A stretch of 37,032 nucleotides of DNA. It comes from an uncultured Christensenella sp. GTDB lineage: Bacteria > Bacillota > Clostridia > Christensenellales > UBA3700. Position numbers and translations under genes: made by a program. The DNA lies in assembly GCA_910584635.1 (NCBI GenBank), contig CAJUBA010000017.1, positions 1 to 37,032 of the forward strand, in the 5' to 3' direction. This document shows, piece after piece, positions 1 through 7,383 of the stretch (the stretch's first letter is position 1; every line of letters begins with the position of its first letter). Below the pieces are notes generated by a model that did no database searches, was not told the origin of the DNA, and saw only the letters and a list, made by a program, of their open reading frames with translations.

Positions 1-182
1 TTTCAATAATTTCAAGTTAATCAAAACAAAAAGTGTACAAAACGCGATTTTAGATTGCTAATAAGGCAATTAGATTTAGGTTTAATTGAAGTATAGAATA
101 TTTGCAATTGTAAAGAATTTGGCTTCAAATTAAATCGGTTATAAAAATTGAAGAATGTTTTGTTAAAAGAGTATTAAACTAT

Positions 183-212
183 TTGCCAAAAATGCTTAGT
201 TGCTGATATAAT
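183..212 (+). promoter_or_regulatory. Sigma-A-type promoter of the XRE/secreted-protein pair
   Basis: TTGCCA (183-188) and TATAAT (207-212) are separated by 18 bases, 23 bases before the ATG of the next gene. The 182 bases before it are AT-rich and show no gene. Confidence 0.55.
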
Positions 213-235
213 ATCGTTACGGAATGGGGATTTGT

Positions 236-865
236 ATGAAAAACGTTACTTTAGATAAAATAGGCGATAGAATTTATGATCTCAGAAGGCAAGAAAACTT
301 ATCGCAAGACGATTTAGCGGAAAAGATTGGGGTTTCGCGTCAAACGGTTTCAAAGTGGGAAGCGGATTTAATTCAGCCGAAGGCAGATAAATTAAAACGC
401 ATTTGCGAAGTGTTTAACGTTGATTTCGATTATTTCGGTTTCAAAGGTGTTCCGCCGATAAAAGAATCGCAAGACGCAGTAGTTGAGGAAAAAGAGGTCG
501 TATGCGATCTGGTGCTACAGAATGAAATTCTAGAACGATTAGAGAGAATAGAAAGTCGCGAAAAGGAAAAAACAATAAAGAAATCCAAAAGACGGATTAT
601 AGTTGCAACAGTTGTTTTGTCGTCTATATTTTTATTTGGAATAATCTTATTAATTTTTTCAGAAGCAACCAAGCCGCCAAGGCTAGAAGGGAGTTTTGAT
701 GAAGGACATACTAGCGTTTATTGGAACTTCAGCGCTGAAAATATAGGTTGGATATTTTTTAGTGTCGCTTTGATAGGGTTTGGTATATTTGGAATAATAG
801 CGCTATGTCGCAAATTAAAATCGAGAAAAAAAACTAAAGGAGATATTTATGGAGAAGAAAATTAA
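236..865 (+). CDS. XRE-family transcriptional regulator with two C-terminal membrane helices
   Basis: This 209-aa protein starts with a classic XRE/Cro-CI helix-turn-helix at about residues 8-66, including a QTVSKWE recognition helix. A charged helical stretch follows (about 92-116), then a hydrophobic segment (about 121-143), an outside loop of about 25 residues, a second hydrophobic segment (about 170-191) and a basic tail. Its role is probably DNA-binding regulation from the membrane. I chose ATG 236 because GGGGA (226-230) lies five bases upstream; an in-frame ATG at 224 overlaps that site. The last 17 bases overlap the following secreted-protein gene, so the two are very likely co-expressed. 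The ligand is unknown. XRE proteins with membrane tails are common in Bacillota and often control neighbouring genes, so autoregulation of this pair is a reasonable inference. Confidence 0.85.
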   Translation: MKNVTLDKIGDRIYDLRRQENLSQDDLAEKIGVSRQTVSKWEADLIQPKADKLKRICEVFNVDFDYFGFKGVPPIKESQDAVVEEKEVVCDLVLQNEILERLERIESREKEKTIKKSKRRIIVATVVLSSIFLFGIILLIFSEATKPPRLEGSFDEGHTSVYWNFSAENIGWIFFSVALIGFGIFGIIALCRKLKSRKKTKGDIYGEEN

Positions 866-1337
866 AGTTGTTACAGCAAATCTGCTTTTGATTATTCTGT
901 TATTGGTGTTAAGCGTCAGTTTGGCAATTAGCAACGTCGGTATTGTCGCAAATGCAGATACTGCAGATGTCGAAGGAAATCAAGATATTGAAACTTATGG
1001 TTTAATGGCAAAATTAACTATAAATGTTGGGGCGAATGGCGAGGAAGTATGGGCTACGGCTCGCAATGATTTTACTCTTGGAAATTCTATAATTGAAGTC
1101 TATGTCGAATTATATTCGTCGTCTACATATAAAGACAGTTATCGAGATATGGTATTTGAAAGCAGCGAACATATTGACGATTTGAATATATATAAAACTA
1201 TAACTACAACCGCTCCTATAAACGGCGAAGAAAGATATTGGAGAGGAAGGCTTCATTATAGAATGGATAAAAAAGACTGGGTATCGAAAGAAACCCCGAC
1301 ATATCTGGTTGATGCCAATGGACAGATAGTTGAGTAA
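849..1337 (+). CDS. Small secreted protein of unknown function
   Basis: The 162-aa product has a clear signal peptide: a KKIK n-region, a long Leu/Ile core (about 11-27) and a likely cleavage site after Ala36 (VANA). The mature part of about 126 residues has no Cys. It is rich in Tyr, Thr, Ser and acidic residues and alternates polar and hydrophobic residues, suggesting a beta-sandwich-like extracellular domain. I do not recognise the family. The start lies inside the regulator gene, with AAAGGAGA (837-844) a few bases upstream, so translation is probably coupled. Together they look like a regulator with an exported partner, such as a secreted signal, adhesin or toxin-like protein, but nothing in the sequence decides between these. 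Confidence 0.75.
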   Translation: MEKKIKVVTANLLLIILLLVLSVSLAISNVGIVANADTADVEGNQDIETYGLMAKLTINVGANGEEVWATARNDFTLGNSIIEVYVELYSSSTYKDSYRDMVFESSEHIDDLNIYKTITTTAPINGEERYWRGRLHYRMDKKDWVSKETPTYLVDANGQIVE

Positions 1338-1365
1338 TTAAATAATAATATTAAATCAAATTGTA

Positions 1366-1443
1366 AAAAGGACGCGATAAATTGAAATGTTCGTAAAAGT
1401 TGGATACAGCGAAAAGGGGGCATTTCAATTTCGAAGTCCTTTT
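1366..1443 (+). terminator. Long two-part hairpin downstream of the secreted-protein gene
   Basis: AAAAGGAC (1366-1373) pairs with GTCCTTTT (1436-1443), and inside it AAATTGAAATG (1379-1389) pairs with CATTTCAATTT (1421-1431). A short internal loop separates the stems and the apical loop is about 31 bases. An AATTTTT run follows. It can serve as the terminator of the XRE/secreted pair; the size and two-step stem are unusual for a simple terminator. Confidence 0.55.
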
Positions 1444-1566
1444 AATTTTTCAATGAATTAAGAAAGCGTTAAGTTGTTGATAATACAAGAGGAAATTGCA
1501 GTGGAAGAAGAGAGGAAAAGCCGCATTCGGGTTTTGAAGGAGCAAATTCTTATCAGTTCCGCTTGT

Positions 1567-1584
1567 CAGAGAGTGAGGGATTTG
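1567..1584 (-). repeat. Exact 18-bp copy of the tRNA-Ser 3' end (attachment-site-like)
   Basis: These 18 bases are identical to 7387-7404, the discriminator, acceptor 3' strand and start of the T-arm of the intact tRNA-Ser gene, in the same orientation. About 75 bases further on, CGTAACTCTCG (1655-1664 region) resembles the tRNA's 5' acceptor strand, so 1567-1664 may be a decayed tRNA-Ser-like copy. Duplication of a tRNA 3' end at a distance is the footprint left by tyrosine-recombinase elements. No integrase gene is present in the window. Confidence 0.6.
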
Positions 1585-1673
1585 TAAGGAGCGAAGCATT
1601 GGGGTAGCGAGCAAGCAGATGCGCCTTGTGCGAGCGTTACAATTTCGATAGCCCGTAACTCTCGTAAAAAAAG

Positions 1674-1697
1674 AAAGGACACAGTCTGTGTCCTTTT
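1674..1697. terminator. Symmetric hairpin with flanking A and T runs
   Basis: AAAGGACACAG (1674-1684) and CTGTGTCCTTT (1686-1696) form a perfect inverted repeat, with A-rich sequence before and TTTT at the end of the stem. It could stop transcription from either side. No gene directly feeds it, which suits an insertion scar. Confidence 0.5.
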
Positions 1698-1740
1698 GTA
1701 ATGTCTATGATGAACAATAAGGATTTTTTAACCGCTTGAT

Positions 1741-1760
1741 AGAGTGGGGGACTTGAACCC
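1741..1760 (-). repeat. Second tRNA-Ser 3'-end copy, 18 of 20 bases
   Basis: This matches 7390-7409 of the tRNA-Ser gene at 18 of 20 positions, in the same orientation and including the conserved T-loop GTTCAA on the minus strand. The surrounding bases do not continue into a tRNA. It is most simply another attachment-site remnant or a fragment of a different tRNA. Confidence 0.5.
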
Positions 1761-1772
1761 ATCAATCAAGAC

Positions 1773-1790
1773 AGCGTGAGGGACTTGAAC
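1773..1790 (-). repeat. Third tRNA-Ser 3'-end copy, 16 of 18 bases
   Basis: This matches 7390-7407 at 16 of 18 positions in the same orientation, 13 bases after the second copy. Two close copies in tandem suggest repeated integration and excision at the same site. Confidence 0.45.
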
Positions 1791-1811
1791 TATCGAATAT
1801 TATAACAAATA

Positions 1812-1848
1812 AAAAATCGGACAGACCGAAAAGAACTATCCGATTTTT
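1812..1848 (+). terminator. Terminator hairpin upstream of the island operon
   Basis: AAAAATCGGA (1812-1821) pairs with TCCGATTTTT (1839-1848) around a 17-base loop. The structure has A and T runs on both sides, so it may insulate the operon that starts 20 bases later. Confidence 0.6.
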
Positions 1849-1867
1849 CATGCGCCGTGCAAATTTC

Positions 1868-1896
1868 TTGATTTTTAATTTTTAATTTGATATAAT
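1868..1896 (+). promoter_or_regulatory. Promoter of the four-gene nucleotide island
   Basis: TTGATT (1868-1873), a 17-base spacer and a perfect TATAAT (1891-1896) precede the first gene by 30 bases. AAGGGGTG (1911-1918) is the ribosome binding site. No operator-like palindrome is seen, so expression may be constitutive. Confidence 0.75.
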
Positions 1897-1926
1897 GAAC
1901 TAAATAAATTAAGGGGTGAATTAAGG

Positions 1927-4626
1927 ATGCATCAATTATTTGATTTTGAAATTGCGTATTATTTATATAAAATATCCAAAATACTGAGTATATTTGAGGA
2001 TAATAAATATAGAGCAGAAGCTTATTTTAGGGCAGCAATGGCTATTGATGCATACGATAGACAGATTGCATCTTTAGTTGCGGAAAATAATATAGATAGT
2101 ATCGTCGGAATTGGAAATAGTAGTGCTAAAATAATTAAAGAAGTGGTTGAAACAGGAAAGAGTTCCCTTTTGGAAGAACTAGAGCAGAAGTACGGAGTGG
2201 AGGATTATTCCCTTATACTTGTTTCTGGTATATCAAACGGTATCATAAAGAAATTGTATGATAGAAATATAAAAAGTTTTTTAGATTTAAGCAATCAGAA
2301 ACACCACTTAATAGATTTAGGATTTTCTAAGACGGAATATAATAAGATAATTGATTTTATTGAGAAATACTCCCAGTCTTTTGGGTGGTATTTGTATTCT
2401 TATGCATATTGTTTAAGTAGTGAGATGGAAGATTTTTTGAATGAAGATTATGAAATTGCAATTTCAAAGAAAGATTTGCCATGGAATAAGAAGGTTAAAT
2501 TTGCTGTATTAAATTGTTTGAGCAATAAGAAGAATGAAATACTTGATCGTTTATTAAAAAATAATCGTTATCATGATATAGAGGTTTTTCCTAATTACAT
2601 TATTTGTAAAACTGCATTTGGATTGCCAATAAAGTTGGTTTTCGTGGAAAAACTTAATTATGCCAATAGTAGCAAAATTCTTCGTGGCGATTTGCATATG
2701 CATACGAATTGGAGCGACGGAACTCATAATATTGTTCAAATGGTTGAAAGAGCGCGTGAGTTGGGACTAGAATACATAGGTATAACAGATCATACATATT
2801 CATTACATGTCGCTAATGGACTATCGGAAGTTGACGTTATACAACAAATACACGAGATAAGAGAACTGCAAAAACAGGGTACTAAAATTTTTGCAGGAAT
2901 TGAAGTAGAAATCTTGAAAGATGGAACTTTGGATTTTTCAGATGATATTTTGAGCAATTTTGATTATGTAATAGCAGGAATTCATACAAATCTTAATCAA
3001 AATTATGTAGACTTAAAAAGACGTTTAGAAAAAGCATTAAGCAACCCATATGTTAATATTTTTGCGCATCCTACTTCAAGAACATTAGGTAAACCTGGGG
3101 TTATGTTCTCTGATAGAGGACCATATACTGTTAAAATAGATGAAATAATAGATATATGCAAACGAAATAATGTTATTATTGAGTTTAATTGTTTTCCAGA
3201 GCGTTTTGATATAGATCCTAGTTATTTTAAAGATATTATAGACAAGGGAGTAATGTTGTCTGTAGGTAGTGATTCTCATTCAACTTTACATTTGAATTGC
3301 TTGCAATTTGCCGAAGAAGCTATAAAGAAAGAGCCAAGTATTACGAATAATATACTGAATATGAGTAGTTTTAGTCAAGTAGAAAACTATTTCCAAATAC
3401 AGCGAAAAAGTAAATTAAAAAGCATTGTTCAGGAGGTTCATAGATCTGAGATTAAAGATTTTCATCATTTTTTTGGAAATAATATAAATATAATGGATGG
3501 AAACTTTGTATCCGTTGGTATAGACTTAACAGGAAGTGAAGATAAACCAAGTGGCTGGGCGGTGCTTAAAGGTAAGAATGTTCAAACTGAAATGTTAATG
3601 ACTGATGAAGATATAATTAAACGCAGTTTTGAATTCAATCCTAAAGTGGTATCTATTGATTCTCCACTTTCTCATCCGTATAAAGATATAGGTATTACTC
3701 GTTATTGTGAACGGGTGTTGGCTAGTTTTGGAATTCATGCTTATCCATGTTTAATTCCCTCTATGGTTAATTTAACAAATCGTGGAATTAGACTTGCAGA
3801 AAAATTTCGCAATTTAGGGATAGAAGTTATAGAGAGTTACCCTGGAGCAGCGCAAGATATATTAAGTATCAGGCGAAAGCAAAATGGGCTTACTCATTTA
3901 AAAAATGGATATAAGAGTTTTGGTATTATTGGAAATTATTATGACTCCGAAATGATAAAGCACGATGAATTAGATGCAATAATGTCGGCTTTGGTTGGAT
4001 ATTTTTACATCAATAATCAGTATGTTGCTTTAGGGAATGATGATGAGAATTATTTGATTGTACCAAGCGTTGCCAAGAAGATAGAACCTCGTATTATTAT
4101 AGGTTTGGCGGGAGAGATTAGCGTTGGAAAAACGACTTTGGCAGAATATTTAAAGTTTAAATATGGTTTCAAGACCTTAAGATACAGTCAAATAATATGT
4201 GATTTATATAATTGCAATTATGATAGAACTGTGTTGCAGAATTTAGGAGAAGAAATTGCGTCAGATGAGGTAAGACAACGCGCATTGTCATTGGAGATAA
4301 TACGTCGCATAAATTTAGATGAAGATAGTAGTTATGTTATCGACGGCTTGCGGCACGAAATGGATTATAAAACACTTAATTCTTATTTTGGGGATAGGTT
4401 TAAGCTTATTTACATTGATTCCACATCCAGCAAAAGATATAATAGATATACAAAGAATAATAAGGAGATTTCTAAAGAAGAATTCGGGCTAATGTGTAAT
4501 AGGAAATCTGAGAATGATATTTTTTTATTAAGATTTGCATCTAATTTTATAATAAAAAATGATAATACATATAAAGAATTTTTTGATAAGTTTGAATTAT
4601 TATTAAAGGAGATATTATGCCAGTAA
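1927..4626 (+). CDS. Four-domain fusion: PolX-like HhH/palm remnant, PHP phosphoesterase, DUF429, P-loop kinase
   Basis: This 899-aa protein has a rare layout. Residues 1-130 resemble the helix-hairpin-helix N-terminus of bacterial family X DNA polymerase (KYRAEAYFRAA; VGIGNSSAKII). Residues about 150-245 resemble the end of a PolX palm but have no DxD metal motif, so polymerase activity is unlikely. Residues 252-490 are a PHP domain with a full set of candidate metal ligands: H257, H259, D264, D288/H289, E326, H353, H381, D449/H451. Residues 526-705 are DUF429, an RNase H-fold predicted nuclease, with acidic residues D533, D578 and D681/D683. Residues 720-899 are a nucleotide-kinase-like P-loop domain (GEISVGKTT, 729-737). 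It is the first gene of a four-gene operon and overlaps the next by 10 bases. A role in processing unusual DNA or nucleotides is inferred. Codon use is much more AT-rich than in the genes to the right. Confidence 0.85.
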   Translation: MHQLFDFEIAYYLYKISKILSIFEDNKYRAEAYFRAAMAIDAYDRQIASLVAENNIDSIVGIGNSSAKIIKEVVETGKSSLLEELEQKYGVEDYSLILVSGISNGIIKKLYDRNIKSFLDLSNQKHHLIDLGFSKTEYNKIIDFIEKYSQSFGWYLYSYAYCLSSEMEDFLNEDYEIAISKKDLPWNKKVKFAVLNCLSNKKNEILDRLLKNNRYHDIEVFPNYIICKTAFGLPIKLVFVEKLNYANSSKILRGDLHMHTNWSDGTHNIVQMVERARELGLEYIGITDHTYSLHVANGLSEVDVIQQIHEIRELQKQGTKIFAGIEVEILKDGTLDFSDDILSNFDYVIAGIHTNLNQNYVDLKRRLEKALSNPYVNIFAHPTSRTLGKPGVMFSDRGPYTVKIDEIIDICKRNNVIIEFNCFPERFDIDPSYFKDIIDKGVMLSVGSDSHSTLHLNCLQFAEEAIKKEPSITNNILNMSSFSQVENYFQIQRKSKLKSIVQEVHRSEIKDFHHFFGNNINIMDGNFVSVGIDLTGSEDKPSGWAVLKGKNVQTEMLMTDEDIIKRSFEFNPKVVSIDSPLSHPYKDIGITRYCERVLASFGIHAYPCLIPSMVNLTNRGIRLAEKFRNLGIEVIESYPGAAQDILSIRRKQNGLTHLKNGYKSFGIIGNYYDSEMIKHDELDAIMSALVGYFYINNQYVALGNDDENYLIVPSVAKKIEPRIIIGLAGEISVGKTTLAEYLKFKYGFKTLRYSQIICDLYNCNYDRTVLQNLGEEIASDEVRQRALSLEIIRRINLDEDSSYVIDGLRHEMDYKTLNSYFGDRFKLIYIDSTSSKRYNRYTKNNKEISKEEFGLMCNRKSENDIFLLRFASNFIIKNDNTYKEFFDKFELLLKEILCQ

Positions 4627-5600
4627 CAATTATTTTTGGCGGACAATATGGTTCGGAGGGTAAGGGAAAGGTTGCACATTATTTTGCAAAAAAGCAAAAA
4701 GCAAAATATTGTGTACGAGTTGGAGGAACGAATTCAGGGCATACAGTTTACTACAATCATCAGAAATTTATTTTTAGAATTTTGCCAACGGGAATAGTAG
4801 AAAAAGATGTAAATGGAATTTTGCCTGCGGGGTCATATATTGATCTTTCTATCTTGCGACAAGAAATTGAAAGTGTAGGACTTGCTCCAGAGAGATTATT
4901 TATAGATGAAAATGCTGTTATTATTAATGAAAATATGAAGTTAGCAGAAAAGAACTCTTATTTACGTGATAATATTGGCTCTACGTTAAGTGGCACAGGA
5001 GAAGCTGTTGTTCAAAGAGTTTTACGAAAAGAGGACGGCATTTTAGCAAGAAATTGTCCGATTCTGAAACCGTATATCTGTGATACAAAAACGGTTTTGC
5101 GTTATGCATGTGAAAATAATGAAAGAATCATTATAGAAGGCACACAAGGGTTTGGATTATCTTTACTTCACGCAAAGGATTATCCTTTTGTTACAAGTAG
5201 GGATACTTCAGCGGCAGCATTTCTTGCAGAAACAGGATTAAGTCCATTTGATGTAGATAATATTGTTATGGTTATACGCACTTTCCCAATAAGAGTATCT
5301 GGGCACTCAGGTCCATTAAAAGATGAAATTGATTGGAGTACTATCAGAGATGAATTAAAAACTACAAAGGATTTAACGGAATATACGTCATGTACTAAGA
5401 GAATTAGGCGAGTGGCTAGATTTGATGTGGAATTAGTAAAACGTAGTGTTATTGCCAATACTCCAAATATTATTGTTATGAACCATTTAGATTATATTAA
5501 TATAAGCCAGCAAAAAGAGTTCATTGAAAGCGTAGAAAATAGTATAGGTCAATCTATTAATTTTATAGGTAAAGGGCCAGCTAGTATAGAGGAAAGGTAA
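4617..5600 (+). CDS. Short adenylosuccinate-synthetase homologue, PurZ-like
   Basis: This 327-aa protein belongs to the PurA/PurZ family, which joins aspartate to a purine nucleotide using GTP or ATP. Family features are the N-terminal GGQYGSEGKGK loop (8-18), NSGHTV with catalytic H42, IIEGTQG, VTSRDTSA, and the C-terminal KGPASIEER, which matches the STGPDRTET region of PurA. It is about 100 residues shorter than bacterial PurA (about 430) and close to archaeal PurA and phage PurZ. The catalytic Asp (D13 in E. coli PurA) is Ser13 here. As I recall, phage PurZ has the same change, allowing dGMP instead of IMP as substrate for 2-aminoadenine synthesis. Substrate assignment from this residue is therefore likely but unproven. 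AAAGGAG lies just before ATG 4617. It is unlikely to be the housekeeping PurA given its island context. Confidence 0.85.
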   Translation: MPVTIIFGGQYGSEGKGKVAHYFAKKQKAKYCVRVGGTNSGHTVYYNHQKFIFRILPTGIVEKDVNGILPAGSYIDLSILRQEIESVGLAPERLFIDENAVIINENMKLAEKNSYLRDNIGSTLSGTGEAVVQRVLRKEDGILARNCPILKPYICDTKTVLRYACENNERIIIEGTQGFGLSLLHAKDYPFVTSRDTSAAAFLAETGLSPFDVDNIVMVIRTFPIRVSGHSGPLKDEIDWSTIRDELKTTKDLTEYTSCTKRIRRVARFDVELVKRSVIANTPNIIVMNHLDYINISQQKEFIESVENSIGQSINFIGKGPASIEER

Positions 5601-5602
5601 CA

Positions 5603-6724
5603 ATGGAATTAGATGAATGTAAACAAGTATATGAACAATATAAAGATGTGGATCCATATCCTAAAGTTAAGCCATCACTTTTAAATAAATTAGATATAAT
5701 AAAATATGTAGAAAAAGTCGGAATGATTTATCCGTTTCATCTTGAAGATTTAAAAGGTATAACTTATGAGGCAAGACTGAAGGGGGATTGCATATATTGG
5801 ACTGAAAAAACGGATGGTACAAGAGAGGAGCATCGATTAAACATTGGTAATAAAGGTAAAAAAGAAATGGTTATTCAACCTAATTCTGTTGTTTTTGTAA
5901 CGCTAGAACCATATTTTCAAATCCCCTCTTATATAGCATTAAGATATAATTTTAAGATCAACCAAATATATAAGGGGTTATTATTGGGGACGGGGCCGAT
6001 AATTGATCCGGGATTTCATGGCCATCTTTCAATCCCTATACATAATCTAACTAAGAATCAGTATACATTATATGAAGAAGAAGCATTAATTTCTATTGAG
6101 TTCACAAAGGTTAACCCTTATGATGCTAAAATATATGGAGAAAAATTAGAAAATGACTTCAAGAAAACAAAAAGTTTTTTAGGAGAGCGTAATGTTGTCG
6201 ATTATATTCATGATGCTTTAGATATTGCTCCGCATGGTGACAATATAACGACAAGTGAGAATTTTGGTATCCTAAATAGTATTCCTGGACTAAATGAACG
6301 AGTGGAAGAAGCTATTAAGAGTTCTCAAAATCATACTATAAGTGTAGATCAAAAACTCGATGATTTCCAAAACAGATTTAAAGATATTGAGAGGAAAGAG
6401 CGCAAATCATTCATTGCAACAATAGTAGTAACATTATTGTCTTTAATAATCACACTTGTTTTGGGTACATGGGCATTGGCGGGAACCTTAGATAGTATAC
6501 ATAAAGAAAGAGTTTCTTATACTATGGAGATACAGGAGTTGCAACAGCATATAGATGATTTGGTAGTTCAGATTAATGAACTGGAAACAAAAGTAGATGG
6601 AGAAAACTACGAAAAAGCCGAATTGCAAATTCAGATAAATGATTTAAAACTACAGATTGAACAATTGCAAACTCAGTTAGATATATTACAAAATAAAAAC
6701 AATAATGATTTAGGAGAAACTTAA
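5603..6724 (+). CDS. Membrane-anchored dCTP deaminase/dUTPase-fold protein with coiled coil
   Basis: Residues about 50-170 of this 373-aa protein match the dCTP deaminase/dUTPase trimer fold. The clearest match is GPIIDPGFHGH (131-141), followed by the LSIPIHN strand. The catalytic Glu of dCTP deaminase, two positions before the FYN/LSN end of that strand, is Pro here, and the RSSLAR nucleotide motif is replaced by RYNFKI (114-119). Deamination is therefore unlikely; nucleotide binding or altered hydrolysis is possible. A helical linker (235-268) leads to one strong membrane helix (about 270-292) and a long coiled coil (about 303-366). This is a sensor-plus-membrane-effector layout rather than that of a free pool enzyme. 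The start has GAGGAAAGG just upstream, and the gene begins two bases after the PurZ-like stop. Confidence 0.8.
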   Translation: MELDECKQVYEQYKDVDPYPKVKPSLLNKLDIIKYVEKVGMIYPFHLEDLKGITYEARLKGDCIYWTEKTDGTREEHRLNIGNKGKKEMVIQPNSVVFVTLEPYFQIPSYIALRYNFKINQIYKGLLLGTGPIIDPGFHGHLSIPIHNLTKNQYTLYEEEALISIEFTKVNPYDAKIYGEKLENDFKKTKSFLGERNVVDYIHDALDIAPHGDNITTSENFGILNSIPGLNERVEEAIKSSQNHTISVDQKLDDFQNRFKDIERKERKSFIATIVVTLLSLIITLVLGTWALAGTLDSIHKERVSYTMEIQELQQHIDDLVVQINELETKVDGENYEKAELQIQINDLKLQIEQLQTQLDILQNKNNNDLGET

Positions 6725-7299
6725 TGAAAAGATTAGAGATTTGTGGTAACATAGCATCAGGTAAGACAACAATTGTACAGTCATTTAAAAAAATTGCTGT
6801 TGATGTAATCTTTGAAGATTTTGGTAATATTGTCTTTCTAAATGACTTTTATAAAAATTCTCAGAAATTTGCATTTGAAACTGAATTAGCTTTTACTCTT
6901 CAACATTATTATCAGTTAAAAACTTCAAAAAAATTCACAGTTTCAGATTTTTCTTTAATTACTGATTATGCATTTGCCCTTACTACGCTCTCGCAGTCAG
7001 AATTTAATGCATATAAAGAAGTTTTTGAAGTAATTATTGAGAAAATAGGCTTACCGCAATATGTAATAAAATTAGAGACTTCTATTGAAGAGCAATTGAG
7101 TCGTATTAAAAGAAGAAATAGAGCTAATGAATTGAGTATAACGGAAGAGTACTTGCGTAAAATTAACAACAATATTGAATATGTTTTAACAAATATATTT
7201 AATACTATAAAAGTTGTTACTATTAACACAGAAGAAATAGATTTATCTCAGTATGATGAAAGTTTCTTAAAGAATTTAATAAGGGAGAAGGCAAAATAA
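6724..7299 (+). CDS. Deoxynucleoside-kinase-like P-loop protein
   Basis: This 191-aa protein has the layout of the dCK/dGK/dNK family: P-loop GNIASGKTT (8-16), an acidic residue E31 where the catalytic base lies, and a LID-like RIKRRNRANE (127-136) followed by the helix with the EEYLRKIN pattern. The usual (D/E)RS motif is replaced by D75-F76-S77, so the Arg that normally contacts substrate is missing; specificity or activity may be altered. Length fits the bacterial family (about 200-220). Its ATG overlaps the previous stop codon by one base, and AGGAG lies just upstream, so it is translationally coupled to the membrane protein. It could phosphorylate a (modified) deoxynucleoside or deoxynucleotide made within the operon. 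A thymidylate-kinase-like activity is an alternative. Confidence 0.75.
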   Translation: MKRLEICGNIASGKTTIVQSFKKIAVDVIFEDFGNIVFLNDFYKNSQKFAFETELAFTLQHYYQLKTSKKFTVSDFSLITDYAFALTTLSQSEFNAYKEVFEVIIEKIGLPQYVIKLETSIEEQLSRIKRRNRANELSITEEYLRKINNNIEYVLTNIFNTIKVVTINTEEIDLSQYDESFLKNLIREKAK

Positions 7300-7330
7300 A
7301 GAGAAAGTAAACAAAAAAGCTTAATACACA

Positions 7331-7378
7331 TAAAAACACACGCTTTCGGAGTAGTTTGTACGCTCCTTTTGCGTGTGT
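7331..7378 (-). terminator. Terminator of tRNA-Ser
   Basis: On the minus strand ACACACGC (7378-7371) pairs with GCGTGTGT (7343-7336) and is followed by a T-run (7336-7332). An inner GGAG/CTCC stem extends it. It starts six bases after the tRNA CCA end. No separate terminator for the plus-strand island operon, which ends at 7299, is visible. Confidence 0.7.
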
Positions 7379-7383
7379 CTTGG

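Noticed and set aside
1501..1587. 28-codon GTG frame with an AGAGG site just upstream, ending in the tRNA-tail copy
   Set aside because: Its last codons are the tRNA-Ser tail read antisense, there is no terminator or conserved content, and it is too short to support.
1567..1790. The tRNA-tail repeats as a CRISPR array
   Set aside because: There are only three imperfect copies with unequal spacing, all matching the tRNA-Ser gene, and no cas genes.
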